From Planctomycetaceae bacterium (GTDB lineage: Bacteria > Planctomycetota > Planctomycetia > Pirellulales > UBA1268), in contig JAUWWJ010000101.1 of assembly GCA_030616935.1 (NCBI GenBank), forward strand, positions 1 to 6,223: a stretch of DNA of 6,223 nucleotides. Direction: 5' to 3'. How positions within the stretch are numbered: the stretch's first letter is position 1; each line of letters opens with the position of its first letter. Shown piece after piece: positions 1 to 6,223 of the stretch. The translations under genes were made by a program, and so were the position numbers. A model generated the notes under the pieces. That model worked only from the letters and a program-made list of their open reading frames with translations. It ran no database searches and was not told the DNA's origin.

Positions 1-906
1 GTAATTACCACCTCAGCAGCTATTCCGATTTCGGGCAGAATTGAAGATGATCATGGACTCGCTGAGGTCACCGTCTCACTTCGACGTCTGAAAACCACCG
101 CCGATACAACTGACGCCCAACTGCAGCAGGCATCGATTTCACTCGCCACCCAATCGTCTACCGTACTTCGTCTCGTCAAAGAAAATTCACCCCGAATTGA
201 AGCTTCCTCACTCCCCGCCAAAGTGGGCGATGAGCTCGAACTGGTCGTCTCTGCAAAAGATCAGTGTGCCCTTGCGGGTGGCCCCCAAACAAGCGTCACA
301 GAACCTTGGCGACTTCGTGTTGTTCAACCCGAGGTTCTATTGGCGACACTTGAGGCCAGAGAAGTCATCCTGCGCCGTCGATTCGAAAGTCTTATCGCAG
401 ATTTTCAGCAGAAACGAGACCGGATAGCAACCGCTGTAACTGCGAAGAAAGTAGGCGACGAGACGACCACATCGCAACTCGCCGAAGCTACTTCCAGAGC
501 AAATGGAGAGACGCTTGAGATTGCAGCATCATTCCGAGACATCTCGGATGAATTATTGAACAACCGGCTTCTTACGGCACAACTCGAGGAACGCCTACTG
601 AACCAGATCGCAACGCCACTTGAAAAAATCGTAAGTGGACCAATCGAACAATTACGTCTGGCAGCCTACGACTCGGAACAGCCAACAGAGGCAGAACAAC
701 TCATCCAAATGGCTGATGTCTGCCTTGATCGCATGCGTTCTGTACTTGATAAAATGATTGAGTTGGAAACGTACAATAAAATTATTGACACCCTACGTAC
801 TCTTATTGAACAACAGCAGTCGATCCGTGGAGAAACAAGCAAGCAACAAAAGCAGCGTGCCCGTGACCTACTGAAGGGCCTATACGGCGATTTTCAAAAA
901 TGCTGA
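1..906 (+). CDS. C-terminal part of a large planctomycete envelope protein (Ig-like DDxG repeat plus helical tail), 5' truncated
   Basis: The frame is open from base 1 to a TGA at 904-906, giving 301 residues of a protein that begins outside the window; a GTG at 223 lies inside the conserved part and is not a believable start. Residues 6-30 hold a beta-type segment with the motif IEDDHGLAEVTVSLRR, like the DDyG repeats of planctomycete DUF4175-like membrane proteins. Residues 75-87 (VGDELELVVSAKD) and 103-129 (WRLRVVQPEVLLATLEARE, then an RRRFE run) match the Ig-like-to-helix junction I know from that group. Residues about 120-300 are charged and helical, with heptad-like leucines, probably coiled coil. 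No membrane segment is visible here; if the family resemblance holds, it would be in the missing N-terminal part. The role is likely structural, in the periplasm or envelope. The family assignment is by recognition only; that it is a real, truncated gene is secure. Confidence 0.85.
   Translation, partial: VITTSAAIPISGRIEDDHGLAEVTVSLRRLKTTADTTDAQLQQASISLATQSSTVLRLVKENSPRIEASSLPAKVGDELELVVSAKDQCALAGGPQTSVTEPWRLRVVQPEVLLATLEAREVILRRRFESLIADFQQKRDRIATAVTAKKVGDETTTSQLAEATSRANGETLEIAASFRDISDELLNNRLLTAQLEERLLNQIATPLEKIVSGPIEQLRLAAYDSEQPTEAEQLIQMADVCLDRMRSVLDKMIELETYNKIIDTLRTLIEQQQSIRGETSKQQKQRARDLLKGLYGDFQKC
900..906 (+). promoter_or_regulatory. Start/stop overlap (ATGCTGA) coupling genes 1 and 2
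   Basis: The ATG of the second gene (900-902) lies just before the TGA of the first (904-906), in a different frame. No Shine-Dalgarno sits at a usable distance; the nearest purine run, GAAGGG at 873-878, ends 21 bases before the ATG. The frame upstream is closed by a TGA at 864-866 with no other start codon in between, so the ATG at 900 is forced. Translation of gene 2 probably depends on ribosomes terminating on gene 1. Confidence 0.7.
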
Positions 907-2555
907 TACAAAGCCAACAAAACAACGGCCAGCCATTCTTCATAATTTTTGCCTGCACGAGGCGATTCCTTCTAGGCATTGCTATCTCGATTACCGGAGT
1001 GTCACAAGGATGGGCACAATCTGTCTCACCGGCACCACCTGTCTCACCACCAACACACTCCCAACTTGCAGCAAGGGAACGTGCACTCAGTAACCGAATG
1101 CGTGAACTGGAGGCAACCTTCCTTCGCCTCGCAGACCTTCTTGACACAACCGATCCACGTAGAGCGACTACTCTTCGTTCGGCATTCGAGCAAGCAAGAG
1201 AACTTGAGGTGACGGACCGTCTCGATACGATTTTTGAACTGCTGGAAAAGGGTCAGCTATTGAAAGCAGGCACTGGCCAAGATGCTGCCATCGACCGCCT
1301 GCGCGAATTGCTTGCCGTGCTTGAGTCTGGAGAAAACAGAAAAACAGTCACTGACTCAAAGAAAAAAGTGAAGGAGTTCCTCGGACGAATAAACAATCTT
1401 ATTGCTCGACAAATGGGCCTTGAGGGAACAACGGAAGCCGGCGGCAACCCTGAGGAAATAGCAAAGAAACAAGATACTCTTGAGGACGAAACTCAGTCGC
1501 TGGCTGAAGATGTCGACGCTTTTCGTCGAGAGTCCGCCAACGCTGCGGGCATAAAATCCAAAAGTGATTCGGACGACAATCCACAATCAGAATCAGCGAA
1601 GGATGGTTCTTCAAATGAATCACCCAAAGGGCAGGGGGGCGAGAATAGCAGCTCACCGGATCAAGGCAGTGACTCAGGTGAGAAAAAAAGCGACCAGCAG
1701 GAACCCCAAGGAAATGATGAAGTTTCTCGGGCAGACCGAACAAACCGACGGCTTGAGGCAGCCCGTTCACGGATGCAGGAAGCGAAAGAGAAACTTGATG
1801 CTGTTGAGCCAGACGCCGCCCGGAAAGAGCAGGAAAGAGCTTTAGCCGAATTAGAGGCCGCTCGGGCGGAACTTGAAGAAATTCTTCGACAACTCCGCGA
1901 AGAAGAGATTGAGCGTCTCTTAGTCAAGCTCGAGGCACGAATCCGAGACATGCTACGGGCAGAACGAATGGTTCTCCGGGGTGTCGAGCAACTCTCGAAT
2001 GAGGCGGCCACGACAAGTAAACGAGAACGAGAACTTGAATCCACTCGGCTTGGATCTGAACAAAATGTGATTACTGCAAACATCACGCGGGCATTGACAC
2101 TTGTCCGCGATGATGGCTCGGCAGTAGCAATACCAGAAGCCCTTCAGCAGATCAGAGAAGACTCATCTTTGGCAGCAGACCGGCTCAAGAGAAGTGACTA
2201 CGGTTCATTTACACAAGGCATTGTTGAAGGCTTGGTGGCCAGTCTAGAAGAACTCCTCTCAGCACTCGAGCGAGCAGAACGCGAGCAACAGGACAGGCAG
2301 GAGCAGGGACAGGCTCGTGGTCGACCAGCAAAACCTGGCGAGCAGCCACTCGTAGACAAAATCGCTGAACTTAAGATGCTGCGGATTCTCCAAACACGTG
2401 TAAATGGAAAAACATCTCGGTTTTCCGCACTGCTCAACGAGGGAACCGAACAGGCTTCAGAGACCGAATTAATCGAGGCACTCGGAAGGCTGGCACATCG
2501 ACAGGAGCGAGTCGAGCGTGCTGCCCATGATATCGCAACCGGCCGCAATGAGTAA
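900..2555 (+). CDS. Secreted coiled-coil protein with acidic low-complexity linker (planctomycete conserved hypothetical)
   Basis: This 551-residue protein has no known enzymatic motif. Residues 21-39 (RRFLLGIAISITGVSQGWA) form a twin-arginine-containing basic stretch, a hydrophobic core and a plausible signal peptidase site after A39, so export is likely; the n-region of about 22 residues is long. Residues 42-51 are proline-rich. Residues 52-215 are charged and helical. Residues 217-272 are a Ser/Asp/Gly/Gln-rich disordered linker. Residues 282-370 are a strong coiled coil, including REEEIERLLVKLEARIRDML (about 334-352). A further helical block near residues 489-502 has ELKMLRILQTRVN, a motif I associate with planctomycete proteins in this kind of cluster. 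It lies between two other envelope genes and probably acts as a structural or scaffold partner. The twin arginine lacks a full Tat consensus, so Sec export is more likely. Function unknown. Confidence 0.85.
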   Translation: MLIQSQQNNGQPFFIIFACTRRFLLGIAISITGVSQGWAQSVSPAPPVSPPTHSQLAARERALSNRMRELEATFLRLADLLDTTDPRRATTLRSAFEQARELEVTDRLDTIFELLEKGQLLKAGTGQDAAIDRLRELLAVLESGENRKTVTDSKKKVKEFLGRINNLIARQMGLEGTTEAGGNPEEIAKKQDTLEDETQSLAEDVDAFRRESANAAGIKSKSDSDDNPQSESAKDGSSNESPKGQGGENSSSPDQGSDSGEKKSDQQEPQGNDEVSRADRTNRRLEAARSRMQEAKEKLDAVEPDAARKEQERALAELEAARAELEEILRQLREEEIERLLVKLEARIRDMLRAERMVLRGVEQLSNEAATTSKRERELESTRLGSEQNVITANITRALTLVRDDGSAVAIPEALQQIREDSSLAADRLKRSDYGSFTQGIVEGLVASLEELLSALERAEREQQDRQEQGQARGRPAKPGEQPLVDKIAELKMLRILQTRVNGKTSRFSALLNEGTEQASETELIEALGRLAHRQERVERAAHDIATGRNE

Positions 2556-2630
2556 TCGAAAACATGTCTCGGAGTATACTCTGACGATGGCTTTTCTCTT
2601 CTCGAACAATACCATGAAAATACTCCACTC

Positions 2631-2645
2631 CCTGAGTCCCTCAGG
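2631..2645 (+). promoter_or_regulatory. Small hairpin overlapping the Shine-Dalgarno of gene 3
   Basis: CCTGAG (2631-2636), a three-base loop TCC, and CTCAGG (2640-2645) form a perfect six-pair stem. The right arm covers the first three bases of the AGGAGG at 2643-2648; after one mismatch the pairing could extend by a T-G wobble and a C-G pair to cover all of it. The hairpin could limit initiation on free mRNA. It is short and followed by no U-run, so it is not an intrinsic terminator. Whether it has a role is inference. Confidence 0.4.
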
Positions 2646-2648
2646 AGG
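2643..2648 (+). promoter_or_regulatory. AGGAGG Shine-Dalgarno deciding a TTG start at 2656
   Basis: AGGAGG at 2643-2648 is the strongest ribosome binding site seen in the window. It lies 7 bases before an in-frame TTG (2656-2658), which is ideal spacing, and 16 bases before the next in-frame ATG (2665-2667), which is too far for normal use. None of the upstream ATGs has a comparable site. This favours the TTG. Confidence 0.6.
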
Positions 2649-2655
2649 CAAAACT

Positions 2656-3750
2656 TTGCAACGAATGAACGCAGATCCACTCTCTGTAGCGATTGCCTGT
2701 CTTTGCACCTGTCTCACCTTGACGGCTCCAGCACATTTGCGTGCAGAGGGAACACCGACTTCCAGAGAGTCCTCCAAAAACCTCTCCCCACAGGATGAGT
2801 TCGCACGCAGAGCCAGTTGGAGCCAACCAAGCGAGATGGAAAATACCAAGCGACTAGAACAATGGCTTTCGGACCAAACGGAAACCAACCAGAAGAGAGC
2901 GAATCCGGCAACGACTACACCACGCAACGGCGTGGACACTCTTGACTATCTCATGCGGATTATCTGCGATATTGAGAAACAATACCAAGGATTGCTTACT
3001 GACCTCTCGTCCATGCCTCCCATTGAAATCATCCGTCTGGAAGAGAAACTCACTCAGACCGAAAACGATACATTTGCTACCGAGACGATCCGTTTGTGGA
3101 CTGCCCGGAAGTTAATCAGGCTCGGCCGTTACGATGAGGCGGCACTGCTCCTCGAAAATCTACCCCTCGACTCTAGCGTCGACCCCACAACGTTACTTTT
3201 CTGCAAGGCTGCCTGTGAATATTGGCTCCTGAGAATAGAGGAGGCTGCACAGAGTGTCGCCAAACTACTTGAAAGAGAAAAAGAGCTACCCGTCCGATAC
3301 CGACAACTTGCCTTGCTCTTGGAAACCGACATAACCTCACTCAAAGAAGATTCTCTCGACCACATTTCCCGGCGAATGAGAGACGTAACACGACGACTTG
3401 AACTCGGGCATGCTGGGCCTGGAGTACAGGCCGTACAGAGCGGAGTCATTGATTCACTCGATAAACTAATCAAAAAACTCGAAGAGCAAAAAAAACAGCA
3501 GGCTTCCGGAGGTGCAGGCAGTTCCGGTGGCAGCATGTCCGACGGCCGGCCGATGGAAGACAGCCAACTTGCTGGTGGGAAAGGCCGAGGTGAAGTAAAA
3601 AAACGGGAACTCGGTGAAACTGATGAATGGGGCGATCTCCCACCTCGTGAGAGGGAAGACGCCTTGCAGCAAATTGGCAGAGACTACCCAGCGCACTACC
3701 GAGAGGCGATAGAACAATACTTCAAGCGACTTGCAACGGGCAAGCCATAA
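2656..3750 (+). CDS. Secreted TPR-like helical protein with conserved C-terminal WGDLPPRER tail (planctomycete conserved hypothetical)
   Basis: With the TTG start the protein has 364 residues; an ATG three codons later gives 361, and upstream ATGs give up to 410. The TTG is preferred for its AGGAGG and because it places the signal peptide (hydrophobic residues about 11-27, VAIACLCTCLTLTAPAH, cleavage near LRA|E at 30) at the N-terminus. Residues about 140-206 look like degenerate TPR helices (RKLIRLGRYDEAALLLENL and the pair that follows). Residues 235-277 carry a conserved-looking helix, RRMRDVTRRLELGHAGPGVQ, followed by a helix ending DKLIKKLEE. Residues 283-313 are a Gly/Ser-rich linker. 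Residues 324-361 are a C-terminal motif, WGDLPPRER then YPAHYREAIEQYFKRLA. It is probably an extracytoplasmic adaptor acting with the coiled-coil proteins encoded upstream. No catalytic residues are recognisable, and I know no named function. Confidence 0.82.
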   Translation: MQRMNADPLSVAIACLCTCLTLTAPAHLRAEGTPTSRESSKNLSPQDEFARRASWSQPSEMENTKRLEQWLSDQTETNQKRANPATTTPRNGVDTLDYLMRIICDIEKQYQGLLTDLSSMPPIEIIRLEEKLTQTENDTFATETIRLWTARKLIRLGRYDEAALLLENLPLDSSVDPTTLLFCKAACEYWLLRIEEAAQSVAKLLEREKELPVRYRQLALLLETDITSLKEDSLDHISRRMRDVTRRLELGHAGPGVQAVQSGVIDSLDKLIKKLEEQKKQQASGGAGSSGGSMSDGRPMEDSQLAGGKGRGEVKKRELGETDEWGDLPPREREDALQQIGRDYPAHYREAIEQYFKRLATGKP

Positions 3751-3757
3751 GACGAAC

Positions 3758-3762
3758 GGAAG
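3758..3762 (+). promoter_or_regulatory. GGAAG Shine-Dalgarno supporting a GTG start at 3770
   Basis: GGAAG, within a longer purine run GGAAGAAATGAAG, ends 7 bases before the in-frame GTG at 3770-3772. The only earlier in-frame start, TTG at 3731, overlaps gene 3 by 20 bases and has no purine-rich site before it. The ATG at 3765 is in another frame. Confidence 0.5.
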
Positions 3763-3769
3763 AAATGAA

Positions 3770-5152
3770 GTGGCAGTCCTTGTTCCCCATAAACACGAGT
3801 CGATCAAACAACGACAATCCGGCAGCCACATCTGCGGCAAAGCTTGGACCGCTCACCCCTGCCTCCTGACAGGTGTCGTTGTCTTCTTCGCACTCTGGGC
3901 ACCTCATCTGACACCTGCCCAAGAAAACGTCCAGAAACAAGACGTCACCGTCACCCTCTCAAACGGAGACAGCGTTCGTGGAAAACTTGTGCATCTAGAT
4001 GACGAAAGTGTCACTGTTTCCGACACGTCAAAAACTCCTATTACGACAAGCACGTTGAAGATACCCTCTGTCCGTACATTAACTACACCGGCACGCTCTA
4101 CCAACTCGAGCGAACTCATGATTGGGCTTGTTAATGGCTCTTATGTACGAACTGACACCATTTCAACAGATGACTCAATGGCTTTTCTATCAATTGGAGG
4201 CCATATTCTTGAAGTACCACGAGACACTGTCCATTGGATTGCTTTTAAAGAATCCCAGTCAGGTTCACCGGACACATACAAGTGGCTTGCGGAACTCCCT
4301 GAAAATCCAGCAGCAGACATCATTGCTATCAAGCGTGATACTGAGTGGCAGTTCATTGAATGTGCCATCACTCAAATCACACCAGAAAATGTTGTGGTTC
4401 TTCTCGATGGTGAAAGCATTCCAGTCAAGCGAAGCAAAATTTTTGGCATCTGTTGGTTGCGGCCTGGAGAGACACCCGGCAAAGCTATAGAGCCCAATGC
4501 GCTCGACATTCTATTGCGTTCACCGCAAGTTGAAATGAGGTGCCGCAAAATAACATGGGATGAAGACCTACTTTGTTGGGAAGTAACGATGGCATCAATA
4601 AAAGACGACTTCGTCGTTACCCTGCCAGAAGATACCCTATCATTGATCGATTACACCTTTGGACGACACATTGACCTTACCCGAAGGCCTCCAGCAAATT
4701 CGAGGACTGATCCTTACTTTGGTGGACTTGCAGACGACGCAACTCTTTTACAGTACTATTCACCAAGAGTCATCATGACATCCGATGGTGAAGATCAAGA
4801 CGCATCAGCTCCGGCACTACTTATTCATCCTCGGACCGAAATAACATGGACTGTGCCCGACGACTCACGCCGTTTTCAAGCAAGTTTTTCGCTAGCCAAA
4901 AATTCTGTCTCACCAACGGCAGTCGTGATTCAGATTGACAATTCTGAAGTTTTCCAAACCGTGCTCGGAAACTCGGAAGAAGGAGACATGAGCAATCAGC
5001 CTCTCTCTGTCGACATCGCTCTCAATGGCGGCAAACAGCTAAAAATCATTGTCGACTTTTTAAAAAAACCTCTTGACGGCACAGATGAAAAGACTGCGGT
5101 TTCTCTGATCAGTGGCCCGATTCAAGTCAAGAACCCAAGAATCGAGCGGTAA
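3770..5152 (+). CDS. Secreted protein with four repeated small beta modules and a C-terminal NPCBM-like domain
   Basis: The protein has 460 residues from the GTG (473 from a TTG at 3731). Hydrophobic residues 32-47 (CLLTGVVVFFALWAPH) followed by LTPAQ give a signal peptide with cleavage near residue 50. Four similar beta-rich stretches follow at about 58-105, 115-159, 183-232 and 251-296. The first two share the pattern L-x-NG-x-x-VR then DD (LSNGDSVRGKLVHLDDES; LVNGSYVRTDTISTDDS), suggesting Sm- or SH3-like small barrels. Residues about 348-457 resemble the NPCBM/NEW2 carbohydrate-binding-like domain: LLIHPRTEITWTVPDD, then RRFQASFSLA, VVIQIDNSEVFQTV and LKIIVDF. NPCBM domains occur next to glycosidases and in many planctomycete secreted proteins, but sugar binding here is inferred. 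It lies 19 bases after gene 3 and 6 before the protease gene, so the products may act together. No catalytic site is seen. Confidence 0.82.
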   Translation: MAVLVPHKHESIKQRQSGSHICGKAWTAHPCLLTGVVVFFALWAPHLTPAQENVQKQDVTVTLSNGDSVRGKLVHLDDESVTVSDTSKTPITTSTLKIPSVRTLTTPARSTNSSELMIGLVNGSYVRTDTISTDDSMAFLSIGGHILEVPRDTVHWIAFKESQSGSPDTYKWLAELPENPAADIIAIKRDTEWQFIECAITQITPENVVVLLDGESIPVKRSKIFGICWLRPGETPGKAIEPNALDILLRSPQVEMRCRKITWDEDLLCWEVTMASIKDDFVVTLPEDTLSLIDYTFGRHIDLTRRPPANSRTDPYFGGLADDATLLQYYSPRVIMTSDGEDQDASAPALLIHPRTEITWTVPDDSRRFQASFSLAKNSVSPTAVVIQIDNSEVFQTVLGNSEEGDMSNQPLSVDIALNGGKQLKIIVDFLKKPLDGTDEKTAVSLISGPIQVKNPRIER

Positions 5153-5158
5153 AGCAAT

Positions 5159-6223
5159 ATGCAAACAATTCAGAATCAAACCATTACTAAAGAAACAGAT
5201 CGTCATATCATCACAGTGATACTGACATCACTTCTGGCAACTGCATGCCCGGATGTATTTTCTGCCGGCACCAACGACGTGCTCCCAGAAGTTCTTGCGG
5301 CTCAGCAAGAACGCATCCGCGTAATTGAAACCGCTGCAAAAACTTCGGTATCTGTTTTTGCTGGCAGTTCCGGCGGAGGCTCTGGCGTGCTCATTAGTCC
5401 TGACGGATACGCCCTCACAAACTTTCATGTCGTCCAGCCAGCTGGAATTGCCATGCGGTGTGGACTCAACGATGGGCAACTCTACGAGGCCGTCCTCGTA
5501 GGCCTGGATCCGACCGGTGATCTTGCAGTTATTAAATTGATCGGAAAAGAGGCCTTTCCCTACGCCCCTATCGGTAACAGCGACACCGTTTCTGTCGGCG
5601 ATGCCTGCTACACCATCGGAAACCCTTTTTTACTAGCAACCAACCTCCAGCCGTCTGTAAGTGCAGGCATCGTTTCGGGGGTGCATCGCTACCAATTTCC
5701 GGCCGGCACTCTTCTCGAATACGCCGATTGTCTTCAGGTCGATGCCGCTATTAATCCAGGCAATTCAGGCGGAGGGCTCTTTAATGCACGTGGAGAACTA
5801 ATTGGTATTAACGGCCGTGCTTCATTTGAAAAACGTGGAAGAATTAACGTCGGAGCAGGCTATGCCATTTCTTCTAATCAGGTTCAAAATTTCCTAGGGA
5901 TACTTAAGAGCGGCCATCTCGCAGACCATGCAACCCTTGGGGCAACCGTTGCGACAAGTGCTGATGGACGAGTTGTTGTCTCCGATATCCTTGAATCTTC
6001 AGATACCTGGCGGAAAGGGCTGCGAATCGATGATGAGATTATTGAATTGGCGGGAAGAAGTGTCCGCAGCGTCAATGCTTTCAAGAACATTCTCGGGACC
6101 CTGCCAGCTGGCTGGCGGATTCCTGTGGTCTTCCGGAGAGCTGGAAGACCAAGTGAAATTTTTGTTGAGCTAGCCGGAGTTCACACACCTGCAATGCTCA
6201 ATGAACTCATGGCTGGACGCCGA
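5159..6223 (+). CDS. Secreted trypsin-like serine protease with PDZ domain (HtrA/DegP-like, S1C), 3' truncated
   Basis: The frame is open from the ATG at 5159 to the window end (355 residues, no stop), so the C-terminus is missing. The ATG is the first start after the gene 4 stop, 6 bases away, with no clear Shine-Dalgarno; coupling is likely. Residues 17-36 form a signal peptide (IITVILTSLLATA core, cleavage near VFSA|G). The chymotrypsin-fold domain spans about 53-250 with the triad His90 (TNFHVV), Asp121 (DPTGDLAVIK) and Ser203 (NPGNSGGGLFN); all three are present, so it should be active. The usual GNSGGP reads GNSGGG, as I recall for planctomycete members. A PDZ domain covers about 258-338, including GRVVVSDI and GLRIDDEIIELAGRSV. 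Residues 340-355 begin a further region that is cut off. Expected role: quality control or regulated cleavage of envelope proteins. It is not assigned to degP, degQ or degS because the full architecture is unseen. Confidence 0.93.
   Translation, partial: MQTIQNQTITKETDRHIITVILTSLLATACPDVFSAGTNDVLPEVLAAQQERIRVIETAAKTSVSVFAGSSGGGSGVLISPDGYALTNFHVVQPAGIAMRCGLNDGQLYEAVLVGLDPTGDLAVIKLIGKEAFPYAPIGNSDTVSVGDACYTIGNPFLLATNLQPSVSAGIVSGVHRYQFPAGTLLEYADCLQVDAAINPGNSGGGLFNARGELIGINGRASFEKRGRINVGAGYAISSNQVQNFLGILKSGHLADHATLGATVATSADGRVVVSDILESSDTWRKGLRIDDEIIELAGRSVRSVNAFKNILGTLPAGWRIPVVFRRAGRPSEIFVELAGVHTPAMLNELMAGRR

Larger units (their letters stand above)
2556..2655 (+). other. 100-base gap between genes 2 and 3; open in frame but probably untranslated
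   Basis: The gene 3 frame stays open through this stretch, with possible starts at 2518, 2548, 2587 and 2614, but using any of these would put 14 to 46 extra residues before a normal-looking signal peptide. A TATACT hexamer at 2575-2580 resembles a -10 box, but I see no matching -35 about 17 bases upstream, so an internal promoter is not supported. The right end holds the hairpin and Shine-Dalgarno described separately. Confidence 0.45.

Noticed and set aside
1661..2086. Minus-strand open frame of 141 codons opposite gene 2
   Set aside because: Its Ser/Arg-rich product is the expected complement of a Glu/Ala/Arg-rich coiled coil; no start context or family signal.
2575..2580. TATACT as an internal -10 promoter element
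   Set aside because: No -35-like hexamer at the right distance; a single six-base match is expected by chance.
2648..2659. Near-palindrome GCAAAACTTTGC next to the gene 3 start as an operator
   Set aside because: Only five-base arms with a two-base centre; too short to distinguish from chance.
2198..2939. Overlapping minus-strand open frames opposite the gene 2/3 boundary
   Set aside because: Low-complexity Ser/Arg/Cys-rich translations with no domain; the plus-strand genes explain the region.
3765..3869. Short frame from ATG 3765 encoding 34 residues, overlapping the start of gene 4
   Set aside because: It ends at a TGA inside gene 4's signal peptide region, its product (MKWQSLFPINTSRSNNDNP...) has no recognisable feature, and the overlapping gene 4 frame gives a clear signal peptide. 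A frameshift is not needed to explain the region.
4122..4490. Plus-strand open frame of 122 codons within gene 4
   Set aside because: Shadow of gene 4 in another frame; no signal or domain, while the gene 4 frame shows coherent beta repeats.
5234..5248. Possible lipobox (LATAC) in the signal peptide of the protease, and a similar VAIAC in gene 3
   Set aside because: The -3 position is Ala rather than Leu/Val/Ile in both, and ordinary signal peptidase sites lie a few residues downstream. Lipoprotein status is not supported, though not excluded.

Overview
The window reads as one tightly packed plus-strand gene cluster, most likely from a member of the Planctomycetota with roughly balanced base composition. 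That assignment rests on gene content: large envelope proteins with a DDxG-type repeat and long helical tails, secreted coiled-coil proteins, an NPCBM-like protein with repeated small beta modules, and a trypsin-like/PDZ protease with the GNSGGG active-site variant. I recognise this combination from planctomycete genomes, but no marker gene in the window proves it.

Layout: (1) 1-906, the 3' end of a large envelope protein whose start lies outside the window. (2) 900-2555, a secreted coiled-coil protein whose start overlaps gene 1 by 7 bases. (3) 2656-3750, a secreted TPR-like protein with a conserved C-terminal tail, preceded by the only sizeable gap (100 bases), which holds a small hairpin touching a strong Shine-Dalgarno. 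(4) 3770-5152, a secreted protein with four predicted small beta modules and a C-terminal NPCBM-like domain. (5) 5159-6223, a secreted trypsin-like serine protease with a PDZ domain, cut by the window's right edge. Gaps are -7, 100, 19 and 6 bases, all on one strand, with no terminator seen, so a single operon is the simplest reading.

Genes 2 to 5 each start with a hydrophobic export signal, and gene 1 has the look of the extracytoplasmic part of a membrane protein. The cluster therefore seems to build an assembly outside the cytoplasmic membrane: long helical proteins (1, 2), a helical-repeat adaptor (3), a probable binding protein (4) and a protease (5). In planctomycetes similar genes often sit downstream of MoxR ATPase, DUF58 and von Willebrand factor genes. 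Those are not in this window, so that link is inference. No substrate or function can be assigned from sequence alone.

I saw no tRNA, rRNA, CRISPR array, mobile element, origin or convincing minus-strand gene.
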